From positions 8,554,129-8,618,128 of the forward strand of contig CM020505.1 of assembly GCA_009823395.1 (NCBI GenBank): a DNA stretch of 64,000 bases, read 5' to 3'. This DNA comes from Thamnaconus septentrionalis (lineage: Eukaryota > Chordata > Actinopteri > Tetraodontiformes > Monacanthidae). Position numbers and translations under genes: made by a program. Positions 25,766 through 55,024 of this stretch are shown here, in pieces. Each line of letters begins with the position of its first letter. Within the stretch, counting starts at the first letter, position 1. Under the pieces are notes generated by a model. It was given only the letters and a program-made list of their open reading frames with translations. It was not told the DNA's origin and searched no databases.

Positions 25766-28023
25766 CATTAGTTTCTGTTTGTGTGTCTCCACGTTATTAA
25801 ATCCACATTGGAAGGTGGAGTAAAAGAAAACGTACAACAGTCAGGCCTATATTGTTTAAACAAGTAAAAAGTTCACATTTCAGAGTCTTAGAGACACATT
25901 AAGATTTATATAGTATTGGCTGGAGTTTTTTTTTTTTGATGAAACATCAAGTAACAAACTAAGAAAAAAAACACACCAGTACGTGTATACGAGTTGGCTG
26001 CACTTGTCATATGTAAAGTCATTCAATTTGAGGACTTTTTTTCTCCAACAAAAACAATTCATCCAATGTGCCCAATTAGTTCACCTTCCGGCCTGCTGAT
26101 ATTTGTTGCCATCTGTTTCTCAGTGTATTACTCCCACTCGTCTTCTGTTTAGTTTATTCAGTGGCACTGACTGTCACAACATTCAATCTGTGAATCAGTT
26201 TGTGAAACGTTGGACTTTTTGGTTTGAGGTTAGCTCAAAGTTACAGTGAAGTTGAGTTGAGTTGCAACTTAAGACAATGAACACATTTTTTCCATTAAAA
26301 TGTAGGATTAACTTGAAGTTATATCTGCATAATCCATATAACCACTAGAATCAAAAATATGTAAATACATGAAAAACATATCAGCTTATTAACTTAATGG
26401 GTTTGACTTCAAACTCGTGTCTACAACAGCCCTAACAGAACTATTTCTACCCACTGACCTGCACTCTGGCCTTTAACCACTGATGTTGTTTTTCCCACCT
26501 CGCTGGAATAACAAAACATCATGTCTCGCTTCTTCTCTCCTGTTCTCTTGAAATCCTGGGAATTGGTTGGTGTTGTGTTACTGTCTCAAGTGATATTGCA
26601 ACACCATGTATTTAGATGAGATGTATAGAACCTGAAGTGCTTCCAGGCATGACCTTCTCAGGGAGACAACGCAGGAACATCTTCAGCAAGCATGCACAGT
26701 TTCCTGACTAAAGGTCAGCAGCGAGTGCAGGTCCATGAGTGAGGAAAAGGTCAAGCCTTTTTTGAAAGTGCTGCCGACAAAAAAAAAGGTAAATACCTTA
26801 AGCAGGCAAAACAAATTGGATCGCCAAACTCATTGCAACATAATTACCAGTGGTGCGCATTTGAAAACCATAGCGAATTGTGCATGTAAATGGATAGTGA
26901 TTTTCAAACAATGCGCCAGTGAGAGATTGTGGCCTGGGCCTGTGTTGGAGAATGTCACGTCTCTTATGGCACTTACAGCATAGATGCTAATGTGACATTT
27001 AAGCCAGATCACATACTCGGATGTCTTGGCCTTTAAAGGTACTGAGTGTAGTATTTAGTCTCTTCCAGCAGAACAGACTTGTCAAACTGGGACTGAATTT
27101 TTTATTCAAAAGTTTTGTAATTAGCATGTTAGCCGAGGGAAATGTCAGTGATTGTTCTTGTATTGCCATGAAAGTAACAAATTTAAGGGGCACATTTTGA
27201 AGAAGACGACCCGCGTAGAAAATCCCAAGTTGTGTTGAAGTTCACTACGCTAAGCCCTGATGGACAGACCAAACCCAAGAATGGAGTATTTTAGTGTGTG
27301 GCAGGAAACTCCAATAAGACTAATGAGATGTAGGCGGTTGAAGTGTTCTGCCAGGATGAGACCAGCATTTCTGCTACACATCATAATCAATCACAAAGTA
27401 AATTGTTGGTCAGTTAAATCAATAGAATGAGTATTAACCCTCCCCAAACAAACAACACAACTCACACAGTCACATGATGAACATTCAAACTCCCCACAGA
27501 AATGTCCTAGGCCTTCATTGAACAGTAAAATAAATTTTCTTTTATTGTTTAAAAAAGTCTGGAAAAAATTCATATTAAAAAAAACTTTATGTGAATTTTG
27601 AATGCCACCTAGTGACTTCAGAATAGATTAACTGTTTTGGGAAGTCAGTTGAGGCACTTTTAGCTGGTACGTGTCTGACAACAAGCGGCAAACTTTAGCG
27701 GAGGCAGTCACTCCCTGAGCTGAGCCAAAGACGGGATTCAATGAGCGATATCTCTGCACTTGGAAATCCTGGTCACCAATTGGCCGACCGTAATTATTTG
27801 CGATAGCCTGCGCACAGTTGCCGGTCTCCCAGCAGCTCGCTTCACTCAGGCTTTTAGACGGTCATCAAAATGCATTACCTTCAGAGGGGTAGATGGGAGG
27901 TTCCTGGGCGCATAAAGCTGTAGAGGAGATAAAGACATTAGCTCTGGCTGCAGACCAAGATTGCTGAAATAGTTTGAGCAACATCTGAGCCTGACATACA
28001 GAACATCCGTCATAGGGCATTAA

Positions 28024-28054
28024 GGCACTGCAGAGTGGCACACTCTGCAGTGCC
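28024..28054. repeat. Perfect 14-bp inverted repeat, 3-nt loop
   Basis: GGCACTGCAGAGTG (28024-28037) and CACTCTGCAGTGCC (28041-28054) are exact reverse complements around GCA. Confidence 0.9.
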
Positions 28055-28795
28055 CGCCTGCAACTCTGAAATATACGTGACTGAAATTGATTTGGGAGAG
28101 AGAAAATGAGCCCAGTGAATAGTCAAGGAGTAAACCTTGACAAGCAGGACAGAAAAGGTGACCCCCCCCTTTTCCCAAAGTTTCCACATATGGCACTTCT
28201 GCATGGTATATGTGCCCTTAATGGCTCAGCAGTGGGGGGCTCGGCTTTTTAATGAGCAGCCTCCCTTGCTTCACTGCGACCAAATGAGAGCCTAATTTGA
28301 TTTTCTCTCTTGACCTCTATTCCTCTCTGAAAACAACAAAGCAGCAAGGATATTTCTTTCTTTTTTTTTCAAAGGCTTTCCTACCAAAGGAGACAAATGC
28401 AAATTTGGGAGCCGGAAGAGTGGAGAATGATGAGGTTTTCATCATGAAACTGTAAAATGTATCAGCCCCCACGACCACACGCGGGGGGCTTGAGACGATG
28501 CGCTCACGTCGTGTGCAGTTGGACGTATACTGTCAGAGATAATGGCCCAGAATAGAGAGACGGGACAGCAGGAAATAATGGCTAGAGGGATTGTTTTTTG
28601 GGGGGGGGATAGCACAATTATATTGAAACAAGAGCAAAAATCACATTTTTGTCTATACCTTCAATACTACACCACAGCAACACCAATTGACAAAAACTAT
28701 TGCAGTGGTGTCCTTCCATTCACCATTCTTGTGCACCTCTTTTGAGAAGGAATACAGTGATTTTTGCAACCTGAAAACACAGTTTAAATCCAAAT

Positions 28796-28871
28796 CACAA
28801 CATCCATAAATATTCTCTTTGCTCTTCCCCTCGACCTCCTGCCTGCCACTTCCAACCTCAGCATCCTTCTT

Positions 28872-28906
<35 letters not shown>

Positions 28907-29011
28907 GATCCTGTCCATCCCCGTCCCTCCCAGAGAGAAGCTCCCCACGTTCGTCTCTGCTGCCTCCAGCTCTGCTTCCTGTCTTTCCCTCAGTGCCACT
29001 GCCTCTGAACC
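28796..29011 (-). mobile_element. RTE-type LINE ORF2 3' fragment
   Basis: Minus-strand translation gives VALRERQEAELEAAET, FSLGGTGMDRI, a Ser run, then RRMLRLEVAGRRSRGRAKR and FMDVV. These are C-terminal blocks of fish RTE-like reverse transcriptase proteins. The segment that normally lies between MDRI and RRMLRLE is missing, and a (CTA)n microsatellite sits in its place. The rest of the element is absent. Confidence 0.72.
28872..28906. repeat. (CTA)n microsatellite inside the RTE fragment
   Basis: About 11 units of CTA occupy the junction of an internal deletion in the LINE fragment. Confidence 0.93.
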
Positions 29012-30940
29012 GTCACTCACCGCCAGTTTCTACAACCTTCCTTTCATTCCTGCTGATACCCCGCTTTTTTAATTGCATATCACACCTGACACTTTCCTCC
29101 ACCCGCTCCAACCTGCCTGCACATGAAGAAAGACTGAAATGTATCTTCAGAGCAACCGCAACAACATCATGTGATCAAACCGCCCGGTTAAAAGGACATG
29201 TATGTTCCCAGATGAAAAAGGAAGCTTGTTTTGCATCGCGTGCGAAGCTTGCGTTCTGAACTTGTGTTTGAATTTTTATTCCAAGATGCAGAAAGTCAAC
29301 AAACTGTGTGGTGAGCAGCACATGTGCTAGTTTTGCCCTTTATGAAACTTCTTAGTATTTTGATCACTGTAATTTGGATCTCATTGAAATGGGAATAAGC
29401 TTGCATTTAATTGTGTTTAAGTGCATTTGGTTTGCGCTATAAAAGGTCACTTGAAAGTCAAGGCTATTATGAGCTGCTTTTTACCTCCGCAAGTTGCGCG
29501 CTGGTGTGCCTGTGCAGCGACAAACTGACATTCAGTCTTCCAGTATTGGTTTCCTGGAGCTCATGGTTGGGACTAAGCGCTCCATTCAAGGGCAAGCTGT
29601 TAAAATGGCAGCTAATAATTCATTCAACATCCCTGTTTTGGTTTTATCGACTGGTTTGGGAATTCATGGCACAGTGCCCAGATCGTAAGGTGCCTCTCCG
29701 GCATTATGGAGCCGTAAAAGAGACATTATCATCCTCTCAGATGGGTGTAAAAACACAGGGTGTAACATAGAAAGAGAAGTTTGGAGACTAGAAACCCCTC
29801 ACTTCCCTCATTTATTCTCGTTGCAGAGATTGCAAAGGTAAGCAAAAACAATGCGGCGTCAATAGCGATAAATTGACGTCTTGTTTTGCTTTCATTATTG
29901 CATTGCAATGCATTGTTGTTCTGGGCTTTTTATTCTGTTAAAAGTCAGCAAGTACACGTGGGGTAGGCAACGCGGTGGAGCACAACGGCTCAGCGGTTCT
30001 GTGTGATGAAATGCTTCCCTGACACCTGCTGGTTATATTATGCTGTCAAAACTCTGCTGCTTTCTCCCTCCATTGTCCTCCCATCGACCCTGCGGTGGAC
30101 GCACCAAGCAGAATTGCTCGCACAAGTACTTTTACTGTTGTTGGTTTTTTTTTCACTTAGAAAACCACAACAAAAAATGTGCCAACAAAACAATTTCCAG
30201 TCTTTAGAATGCAGACATGATATGAAACTCTTTTAATTTCAGTCAGTCATCTTTTAAGTTGTCTTTTTTTTTTTTTTTTTTACTTTCAGCAGTTTTGAAG
30301 TATCTGAAGAGCTCAGGGGAACATAAATTGTCTAAATGTTTAGGTCTCTGGTAAACAAGAAGCTCTGAAAATCCAACAGGTGAACAATTAACTATAAAGT
30401 GATGTGAAATAAAGCTTTTTTTTATTTTGTTAATGGAACGCTGAAGAACGGAGATGTAGTGTCCAGCAAAAAGCTGATCTTGCATCGGTTATTCTTAAAG
30501 AGAGAGACAGAAAGGTTGAACCAGGTGGACAAATCTCGTTGGAAAATCATCGTTGTGTTACCCACTGGCTAAAAACAACCGTGTAATTGTGTTGATTAGC
30601 CATAACTTGCTGAATCATCCATCTGTCCTTCATCACCACTTTTGTCCTCAGGGTCGTGGAGCTGCTGCTGTGCCTATCTAGCTTCCCAAGACTGGATTAC
30701 ACCCTGGACAAGACACCAGGTTTAGGTTACCATTACATTTTCCTTCTAATAGTCACATCTCTAATGTTGTCTTTTCCCTTGTTTTACATGCCTATGAAGA
30801 GAAGTTTTGTCAAGATCTTGACTCGAGACTGAAAGAGATACAACTGCACTATAGGGGCTCCTTGAGGACTCTTGGTATTTCAATTTCATTTGACAGAGTT
30901 TTAGTGCACTGGCGAAGCTCTGCCTCACAAACTGGGACCC
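29012..30940. other. Intergenic upstream of spon1
   Basis: No gene is seen. It holds a T run at about 30265 and ordinary unique sequence. The 119-codon + frame at 29411-29770 matches nothing I recognise. Confidence 0.5.
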
Positions 30941-31396
30941 CTAGTATAAAAAAAATCAAAAAAAAAAAAAAAAAGACCATTTGGATCAAGACTGTTTGAG
31001 AGCCTCGCAATATCTGGGATCCCTGCTCTCTCCTACTTGGAGTGAGCTGTGCAGAAGTGCACAGTTCTGCTCTGGTGCGAGTGCAGAGCACATCCCAGTC
31101 CTCTCTTTGCTGTTGCTGCTGCTGCCTCCTCCTTCTCTTCCTCCTCCTCCTCCTCCTCCTCTTCTCCCTTTCACTCCGGCTGCCGCTCGCTCCGGGATGC
31201 ATCCTCTGTAGTTGCAAGGGAACAGCGCGCAAGTGTAGCCCCGACAACATCAGCACTTGTCTAAGTTGGACTCCGGCACCAGAAGTCAACCGGGAGCGGA
31301 GAGCCGCCGCTGCCCTCCACTCTCCTCCGCCCTCTAGACCGCCTCGCCGCCGGCGCCTCCGCTCGGCTCGGCTCGGCTCGACCAGGAGCCTCCACC
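30941..31396 (+). promoter_or_regulatory. spon1: Putative spon1 promoter and 5' UTR
   Basis: A TATAAA at 30945 is followed by an A run and then increasingly GC/CpG-rich sequence up to the start codon. It holds a CTG/CTC pyrimidine-rich tract (about 31107-31168) and four GCTCG pentamers (31361-31380). If transcribed, it includes a minimal upstream frame, ATG CAT CCT CTG TAG, at 31197-31211. The transcription start cannot be fixed from sequence; the TATA call is weak. Confidence 0.4.
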
Positions 31397-47971
<16,575 letters not shown>

Positions 47972-48204
47972 GTAAGACCCTCCGGTGCCGGTACTGATGC
48001 TGTGAGGATGCAGTCACAGCAAATGGATAAATAAATAGATAAACAAATAACGGTGCTTCCCGCGTGTTTCCGGTACGCTAGCAAGGGAGACATGGAATGT
48101 TCAAGCGCTTCAAAATTGACTTGAGACCGGTTCAGCTTTTTGAGTCGTCGCAGTCAATGTCATGTAGTGGCCGCAGCGCTGCAACCTGCCAGACTATGGC
48201 GTTG

Positions 48205-48865
48205 GGTTAAGCCAGTGTTTCTCAAAGTGGGTGGCGCGCCCCCTGGGGGGCACAGAGTCACGTCTGGGGAGGGGCGCGAAATACCGGGCGGGAGGGAGAC
48301 GGGGCGCCCGGGGGAACTAATGTTTTCACGTCGGAACTTTTTCCACAGCGGAACAATTAACAAAAAGTGTTCAGTAGGTTGTAGCTAAGAAAAACGCTGC
48401 TCAGGTACACAGGATGGACAAATATTTGACAAAAGTGGTGTCCAGTGTTCTTTGTTGTTGGGCACTTTTGGCTGTAGAATCGTTCCGCGAGTAACTGCGG
48501 AACGATGGTGTCGTTCACGCACGCACGTCTGGTCTATTTTCTTTCTAATGTGTGAGCTGCGACAGCGAAAAAGCCAGAGGATGATGAACAGTTCGAGCGC
48601 GCCATTTTGGCTTTTTTTTCGGGGGGGGCATGAAAATTTTTCTTCCTCCAAGGTGGGGCGTGACAGAGAAAGTTTGAGAACCACTGCCCTAATGCCATGC
48701 AAGTCTATGGGGTCAAAAGTCAACTTTGTCCTAGAGACATGGGGCCACTTGCAGGTTCATCGGGATCCCTCAAGACTCAGCCACGTCATTTGGAGGGGGG
48801 CATGAAAATTTTCTTCCTCCAAGGTGGGGCGTGACAGATAAAGTTTGAGAACCACTGGGTTAAGC
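48205..48865 (+). mobile_element. Nonautonomous hAT element with doubled 3' end (copy 2)
   Basis: The element runs 48213-48857 (645 bp) between perfect 8-bp target duplications GGTTAAGC (48205-48212 and 48858-48865). Its termini match copy 1 (CAGTGTTTCTCAAAGTGG, and complement CAGTGGTTCTCAAAC). It keeps more internal DNA, including a GC-rich subterminal part and an ATG-GAC-AAA-TAT-TTG-AC start resembling the first codons of BED-type hAT transposases. A 10-bp hairpin is present at 48479-48506. A full internal 3' terminus ends at 48686, then about 110 bp shared with copy 1, then the real end. It has no functional transposase. Confidence 0.9.
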
Positions 48866-49780
48866 TAGTTACGCAGGTCATTTAGCCTGCGCCCAACCAT
48901 CGCCGCACAACCCTGACGACATTAGCAGTGACGTCAGGTTTGTTGTTAGCGTGGCCTGCGTGCTATGCAATGTAGAATGGCTAAACGGCACACAGTTTTG
49001 GATGCGTTGTACATTCCCAAGCTTCAGGGAGTTTAATGCTTTCTTGGTTTGTAACACAGGCTAGCTTAGCATAAACCTAAGACCTCTGGCGCTATTGGCT
49101 CTATCTCAGACAGACAGATTTGACAACATAATGTCTGAACTTCAGATACCCGTCTTTAGGTTTTTCATGCAGTACAGGTGCCATCTTCAATCAGTGGTCG
49201 TTGCTATTTTCCTATTTTAGTATTAGTGTCAGCCTGTTGTTCATTTGTTGCAAAACCAATCACCAAAACATGAGGTTGTGCAATTATCTCGCTCTCCTCT
49301 TTCAACTTCCTTTTTCTCGTTCATGTTTGTGTCATTCATTGGGTAGCCAGGACATTTTTACGCTCACATACAAAAAAAAAAAAAATATTATATTCCACAC
49401 CCTAAACTCAACTGCAGTCAGGAATTCTATCTTTCCATTTGTTTCCTTGGGTGGGTTTTTTTCTTTTCATCTTCTGCAGTGTTCTCTTTATTTTTCACAC
49501 ATGGCGCTCTCTTCCCTATATATTTTCCCCATCCGCCCCTCTTTGTGCTTCCATAAATAGCTCGCTATATCGTTCTTCTCTCCCACCTCCCCATGACTGT
49601 CTCTCTCACTCAGAGAATAACCCATGCTGGCAGAGCAGATGGTCCTGCAGTGTGCTTATTGTCGGCTAATATTGAAGACCTGGAATCACAGCAGATAATG
49701 AGAGCCTAGTGTGAGCAATGAGGCCTCTGTGTCATTGCTGCCTCCCCACTGCTATTAGAGTGGGATCTTTGCCATACCTC

Positions 49781-49783
<3 letters not shown>

Positions 49784-49859
<76 letters not shown>
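49784..49859. repeat. (TA)n microsatellite
   Basis: About 76 bp of AT dinucleotides with one CA break; it can form a cruciform. Confidence 0.95.
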
Positions 49860-50779
49860 GATAAGCTCATTAGATGAGTTCTGCATGCATTCCAGGGTTA
49901 AAATGTCAGTGCATTTTATTGACTGAGTTAGTGTTCTGAGAATACACAGCATATATACTGTATTGATTCATTTATTCAGACATTCAGCATAGATGGTTTG
50001 CCATCTATACCTTTGCTCTGCAGGTTTAAAGGGTAAAAAGTGCGACCAGGCATATATTCACTTTTCCAGTGAGCAAACTCAATAGTAGGAGGAGAACTGG
50101 TATTTTCTCCTCTCGCATGCTGTGTCTGTGGAGAATATTTTCTCCTCAGTGAACCGCAATCGCCTGACTGCCGGGTGACAATTACAGTCAATCAATATAA
50201 ACCCTGATTGGTCTGATATCGGCTGCTCACTGTCATTCATGACCCCGCAGAAATCCAATGATTATTCTGCCCCCATCAATACTTTGCACACAGGTTAAAT
50301 ACTTCTGTTTGTGTACGGATGTTTGCGCTGCTGATAAGCGGATGTGCGGAGAGATTTCCTTTTGCCTTTCCGATACAGCCCCGTGCGTCAACTTCCCCAA
50401 AGATGACACTTTGGCACGTTGGCGATGATGTTCACAGCTGCTGTGATAACAGCGAGCAGAAAAGTCCTTTGTTCCGTTGGACACCTACCCCACATGTTTA
50501 TCGCGAAGAGCTTTAATCCAACGCGATGTCCTTGAGGTGAGGAGGCTCGGCGAAGGAGACGTGCAGCACTTCTTGATAAACGCTGACACAAACAGAAAGC
50601 TGATTCTCCTTTGTGTCAGGTGAGGTGTAGGGAGGTGGGAGGGCGCAGCGGCAACTAGCGATGAATGCAAAATTTATATTCATAGCCAGGCTCTGCTCCA
50701 GCCAAAGGGTGCGGCGATCACCGTGTTCACACAGAGTTTCATTTGCAGAGCCAAGCGCGGGCATGCAGAACCTGGGAAG

Positions 50780-50784
50780 ACACA

Positions 50785-50834
<50 letters not shown>
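50780..50834. repeat. (CA)n microsatellite
   Basis: About 55 bp of CA dinucleotides with CG variants at the left end. Confidence 0.95.
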
Positions 50835-50837
<3 letters not shown>

Positions 50838-51003
50838 CACACACATGCTTTTGGCAGACGCCTCCTTATCCTGCTCTGAATTGTCAGAGTGACTGTTTTG
50901 TTGTTTAAGGGCATCACATGGAGCAGCCTCGACCGAGTTCCAGGCTGTTCCGTGTCAGGTGTTGACCTATCAGGTCATTTGCACATCTAATAGTCCTCTA
51001 GAC

Positions 51004-51130
51004 CAGTGGCTCACAAACTTTTTTAGCCCCATGAACCCTCATAAATATTCTTTTCATCCGTGACACCCCTAAGTTACAGTCTTAATTTCCACTTTCCTCA
51101 GCCTATATTTATGACATCTTTTACGATTAG
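51004..51130 (+). mobile_element. hAT-like 5' end remnant
   Basis: It starts CAGTGGCTCACAAACTTTTT and continues with agccccatgaaccctcataa-type sequence, typical of a common fish hAT terminus. No matching opposite terminus or target duplication is visible downstream, so the element is truncated and its right limit is arbitrary. Confidence 0.45.
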
Positions 51131-51809
51131 ATTTAGCTTTTTTTTTTTGTATATCCCTTCTTTCTGTAGCTATTCTAACTTTATTGCATGGCAGCATTGA
51201 TTGAGTGGTTGTTACGCTGCAGCGGCTCGCTCTGACCTTTTCAGCTGCATCAGGAATTACTGAAGAAGACGACGAGACACATGATGAACTAGAAATCCTA
51301 TTGGTTAATGCAGGGCTACTTGCTTCACACTCTCTTGTTCAGGTTGTGTTCACCCCAAATGCCTTGTGTTGTGGTTCACTTGAAGCGGACCTACATTTTG
51401 GGTGGAGTTTGCTTGTTTGGTCTTGTTAGATTCCGTTTTGCATCTCCCCAAACAAAACCTGAACTCTTTGTGAAAAGTTAAAAAAAAAGAAAAATGTCTG
51501 GAATCATAAGCAGCATGTATTTGTTTTTATCCCTCATTACAAAAACTGAAACATGTCGTGGGATTTGAGATGAATCGTCCCGAGTGATGCAGACCTTGCT
51601 TGCATTGCTTTGCAAGCAGTAACGTGTTGGCTTGAGCCTTGAGGTGCATATTAGCCAAGCAGGTGTGAATCCATAGTCTAAGGGGAGACACAGTTTTTTT
51701 TCTTTTTTTTTTCTAAACAGATGTGCAGTGCTGCTCTATTTGTCAAGTAGAAAAGCTCACCAGAGGACCTGGCAGCTCAGGGAGGCAGGCTGAATCTGTT
51801 GTCATCTCT

Positions 51810-51810
51810 T

Positions 51811-51849
<39 letters not shown>

Positions 51850-51851
51850 TT
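51810..51851. repeat. (ATTT)n microsatellite
   Basis: About ten TTTA units. Confidence 0.93.
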
Positions 51852-54800
51852 AAAATATTTTTTGCGGATGATTCTTATGCGCCTCATACGAACCTAATTT
51901 GTCATGAAGGAGAAGTTTAATGAGACTCTTTGCCCTCATGGAGCAGAGCCAATACCTCAGACGGATTATTTTGGTTTTCCTTTCACATCTTCGGGTGTTT
52001 GTCGATATTGCACAATTCATCTGTTTAGAGACCCGTCTGGGCCGTAACACTGAAGCAACACAACTTAGCTACGAAGAGCTATGAAGTTATCATTTCATAG
52101 CATGGTGAGTGTGCAGGGTTGTTTTTTTGTTTTTTTTGCAGGAGTATTGTTGAGTTGGGGAGGGAAAACTTCCAGCCACTGATAATTAAAAAGAATGAAT
52201 CTACTGATTTAACTGTAGGCATTATGGCAATCGGCCAATTAGGCAAACATTTTTAACTATTCCATTAAAGAAAGTGCCTGAATCCTCATGAACCTCTTTT
52301 GGGAGGGAAAAAATAAACCTTCTTGCAACTTACTTTTTAAAAGGATAATCATTTAATATACGACTGGATTAACATAATACACTTAAAAAGCCCGAGTTGT
52401 GTGCAGTTGCACTTTCAAAATGGCCAGATTACTGAGCGCACCCTGTGAGGAGTTTCGGCATTTGATTTGCATGATGAGCAAAATAACATCAGGTGTAATG
52501 GAACAGCTGGATGTTAATCTTTCTCCCTCTGCGCCCTCTCTCTGTGCACCTTGCATGAATTCAGATGGTAATTTTCTGCGTCTTTGCTGTTGCGAGAACG
52601 GCGAGTCTCCCCTGCCCCGCCCCCGTCTCTTAAGTGGGAGGGAGGCCTGCATTCAGGAGAGTGGGTGAAAAAAACCCAAAAAACTCTGTGAAGGAGGCGT
52701 TTTGACAAGTTCTCTTTACATAGAGACAGTAATATCAATTCCACTTTTTTTTTCTGCGTTCCTCTTCAACCTCTTGATGCATTTTTAGTTCCCTTTGTTC
52801 ACTCGCTTGCTGGAAACTCGATTCATATCAAGTGTTCAGTGGATCCTTCAACATGAGAGACAGAAGCCTGCGCTTTGATCTTCTGCGACTGAGGAGTTAG
52901 ACAAAGTGGACGCAGTTTTTTTTTAATCATACCAATAACAATGACATTGATAAAGTCCTTTCTCATTTCATTTTCCATTAGCCCCACCTTGTTGTTTGGA
53001 AGCATTCTGCAAAAATTGATGTTGCCGATAGCTCTGATTTATTCTTCATTCATTCAGCAAAATGTTTTTAAGAGGTCCCCCTGAGTTCTGATTTGCATGA
53101 TGTTATTCAGAGCCTAAAGTCATTCATTTGTTAAGTGGTTCTAAACCTCAACACAACTGTTCAAATTTGTCATCCGCTGTTTTGGAATTATTCAGAGAGT
53201 ACAATCAATTCCCTTTGGAACTATACACTTTCATTCTTTTCTGCAAGAAATTCAGTTAATCACTTGCCTTTATTTCATATTTCATCTTCAAGAATGAATA
53301 TTCCAAGTAAAGACCGACAGAGCACATGTAGTGAGAAGAGTGTAATTGGCCTTATGACCTTGGGTATTTAACATGTCTTTCTTCGCCTGCTCCCACCTCA
53401 TTTAGGTCTTCAGATCCCTGACTTCAAAACTCTTTGAGTTTAATTTCAATTGTGCAATAGAAAAGTGTTTTTCAGCCCCTTCATGTCATCACTTATTCAA
53501 AAATATTGGGGTGTTTTCTGAATTAAGACTTTGATGCCATTTTTTTTGCCAACCAACTTAAAATATCGAAAGTTTCATAGGGAAGCTGGAATTCTTTGAG
53601 GTCGCCCCTCTGTCGAAAGACCAACATAGTCTTTTGTGTTGATATTGACATTATCCTTTTGATTTATCTGACTCTTTTTACTTTTTGCCAAGTAGCATAT
53701 CTGAAGTTTGAATCCAAGAGGAATAAGACAGGAAAGACAATAGACCTTAACTCTCTCCCTCTTTTAGATCTTGGCTCATTTTGTCCACTCAGAACAGAAA
53801 TGTTAGATTTGTTCTGAGATGCAGAACAGTGGATGTTCTTTGTGCGCTCATATGTTCTTTCTCCCTGGTTTACATGTGCACTGACTGTTCAGCCGGGTCA
53901 TGAGATAATAAAGCAAGGAGAGAGATAACTGACCTGCTTTGCTCTTCTGAGGGAGGACGTGAGCTGAATCTGTCTTTGATAATTCTTTGAGCCGTGTTAC
54001 CTGTCCAATAGCTAATACATGTATAAAAAAAAATTTCAAATGAAAAAAAAAATGAAATGAGAAATTCAGATCATGAAAAAGCATTTGAAGCCATTCTTGG
54101 TGAATGTCTTCAAACATGCATCTGCATATGATTCTTTGTTTTAGTGATAAAAAAAAAACTGTCCCTGCATTACTCATCGATGAACAAGCACAAGGTGCCA
54201 TGTCTTACAAATGGATGTAATAAGACGCACAAATATGGAGCTGTCGGTTATTCTATATCTGTGATGTTTTTTTCTTTCCCACCGCTCACTTCTCTCCCAG
54301 CATGCCTTCTTATTCCTTGTATATATCTTTGCGAGGTCCACCGTATGAGGTCACTTTGCCACAGTCGGATAGCAATTAGCTATAAAGAGCCTCCCTGAGG
54401 GTGAGGCCTTAACCCGTCCTTTGAATCCAACCTTGTTTAGCCACAGCATAACATGCCAGAGCCCAGTGGCTTAGAGAATATGTGGGGGGGAAAATGTTGT
54501 AGCTATTTGCTGCCAAAGCCCCATGGCCAGTTCTCCTTCTAGATCAATGTTTTCTTATGGTAGACTTCTTTTATATCTGGTAAAAAAAATAACTTTGGGA
54601 GCTAACTTTTTTTTTTCTTTCCCAGACCTGTCAAGATAGCTTTTTGAACAGTGCAAACATATTCCTGTGTAGTTGAAACCTTGTTCTGAAAACTCTTAAC
54701 ACCGTCTTTAGTTCCCACGGCTGCGCTTATGATTGCCTAAATCATGCAAGACCGCCAGAGGCGAGCAAAGTTTTGAATCGCAGCACAGAAGAATCATGCA

Positions 54801-55024
54801 ATTTTTGCTTTATTTATTTATTTATTTATTCCACCAGGTTCACTCACTTCTTCATTTTTATGCAAGTAAGGAGATGGTCCAACCTGATTTTGTGCCCACA
54901 TGACCTTCACGTGTTGAGTTAAGTGAGAGGTGGAATCCTAAAGTAAAAAGCTGTAGTCGTTTAAAGTTTTTAATTTCTCAGAAAGGGATTGCACTTGTGA
55001 TCACATGATGTCAAACATGATGTC

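Noticed and set aside
48385..48805. Frames of 112 and 117 codons
   Set aside because: They lie inside the hAT copy and do not resemble a transposase core.
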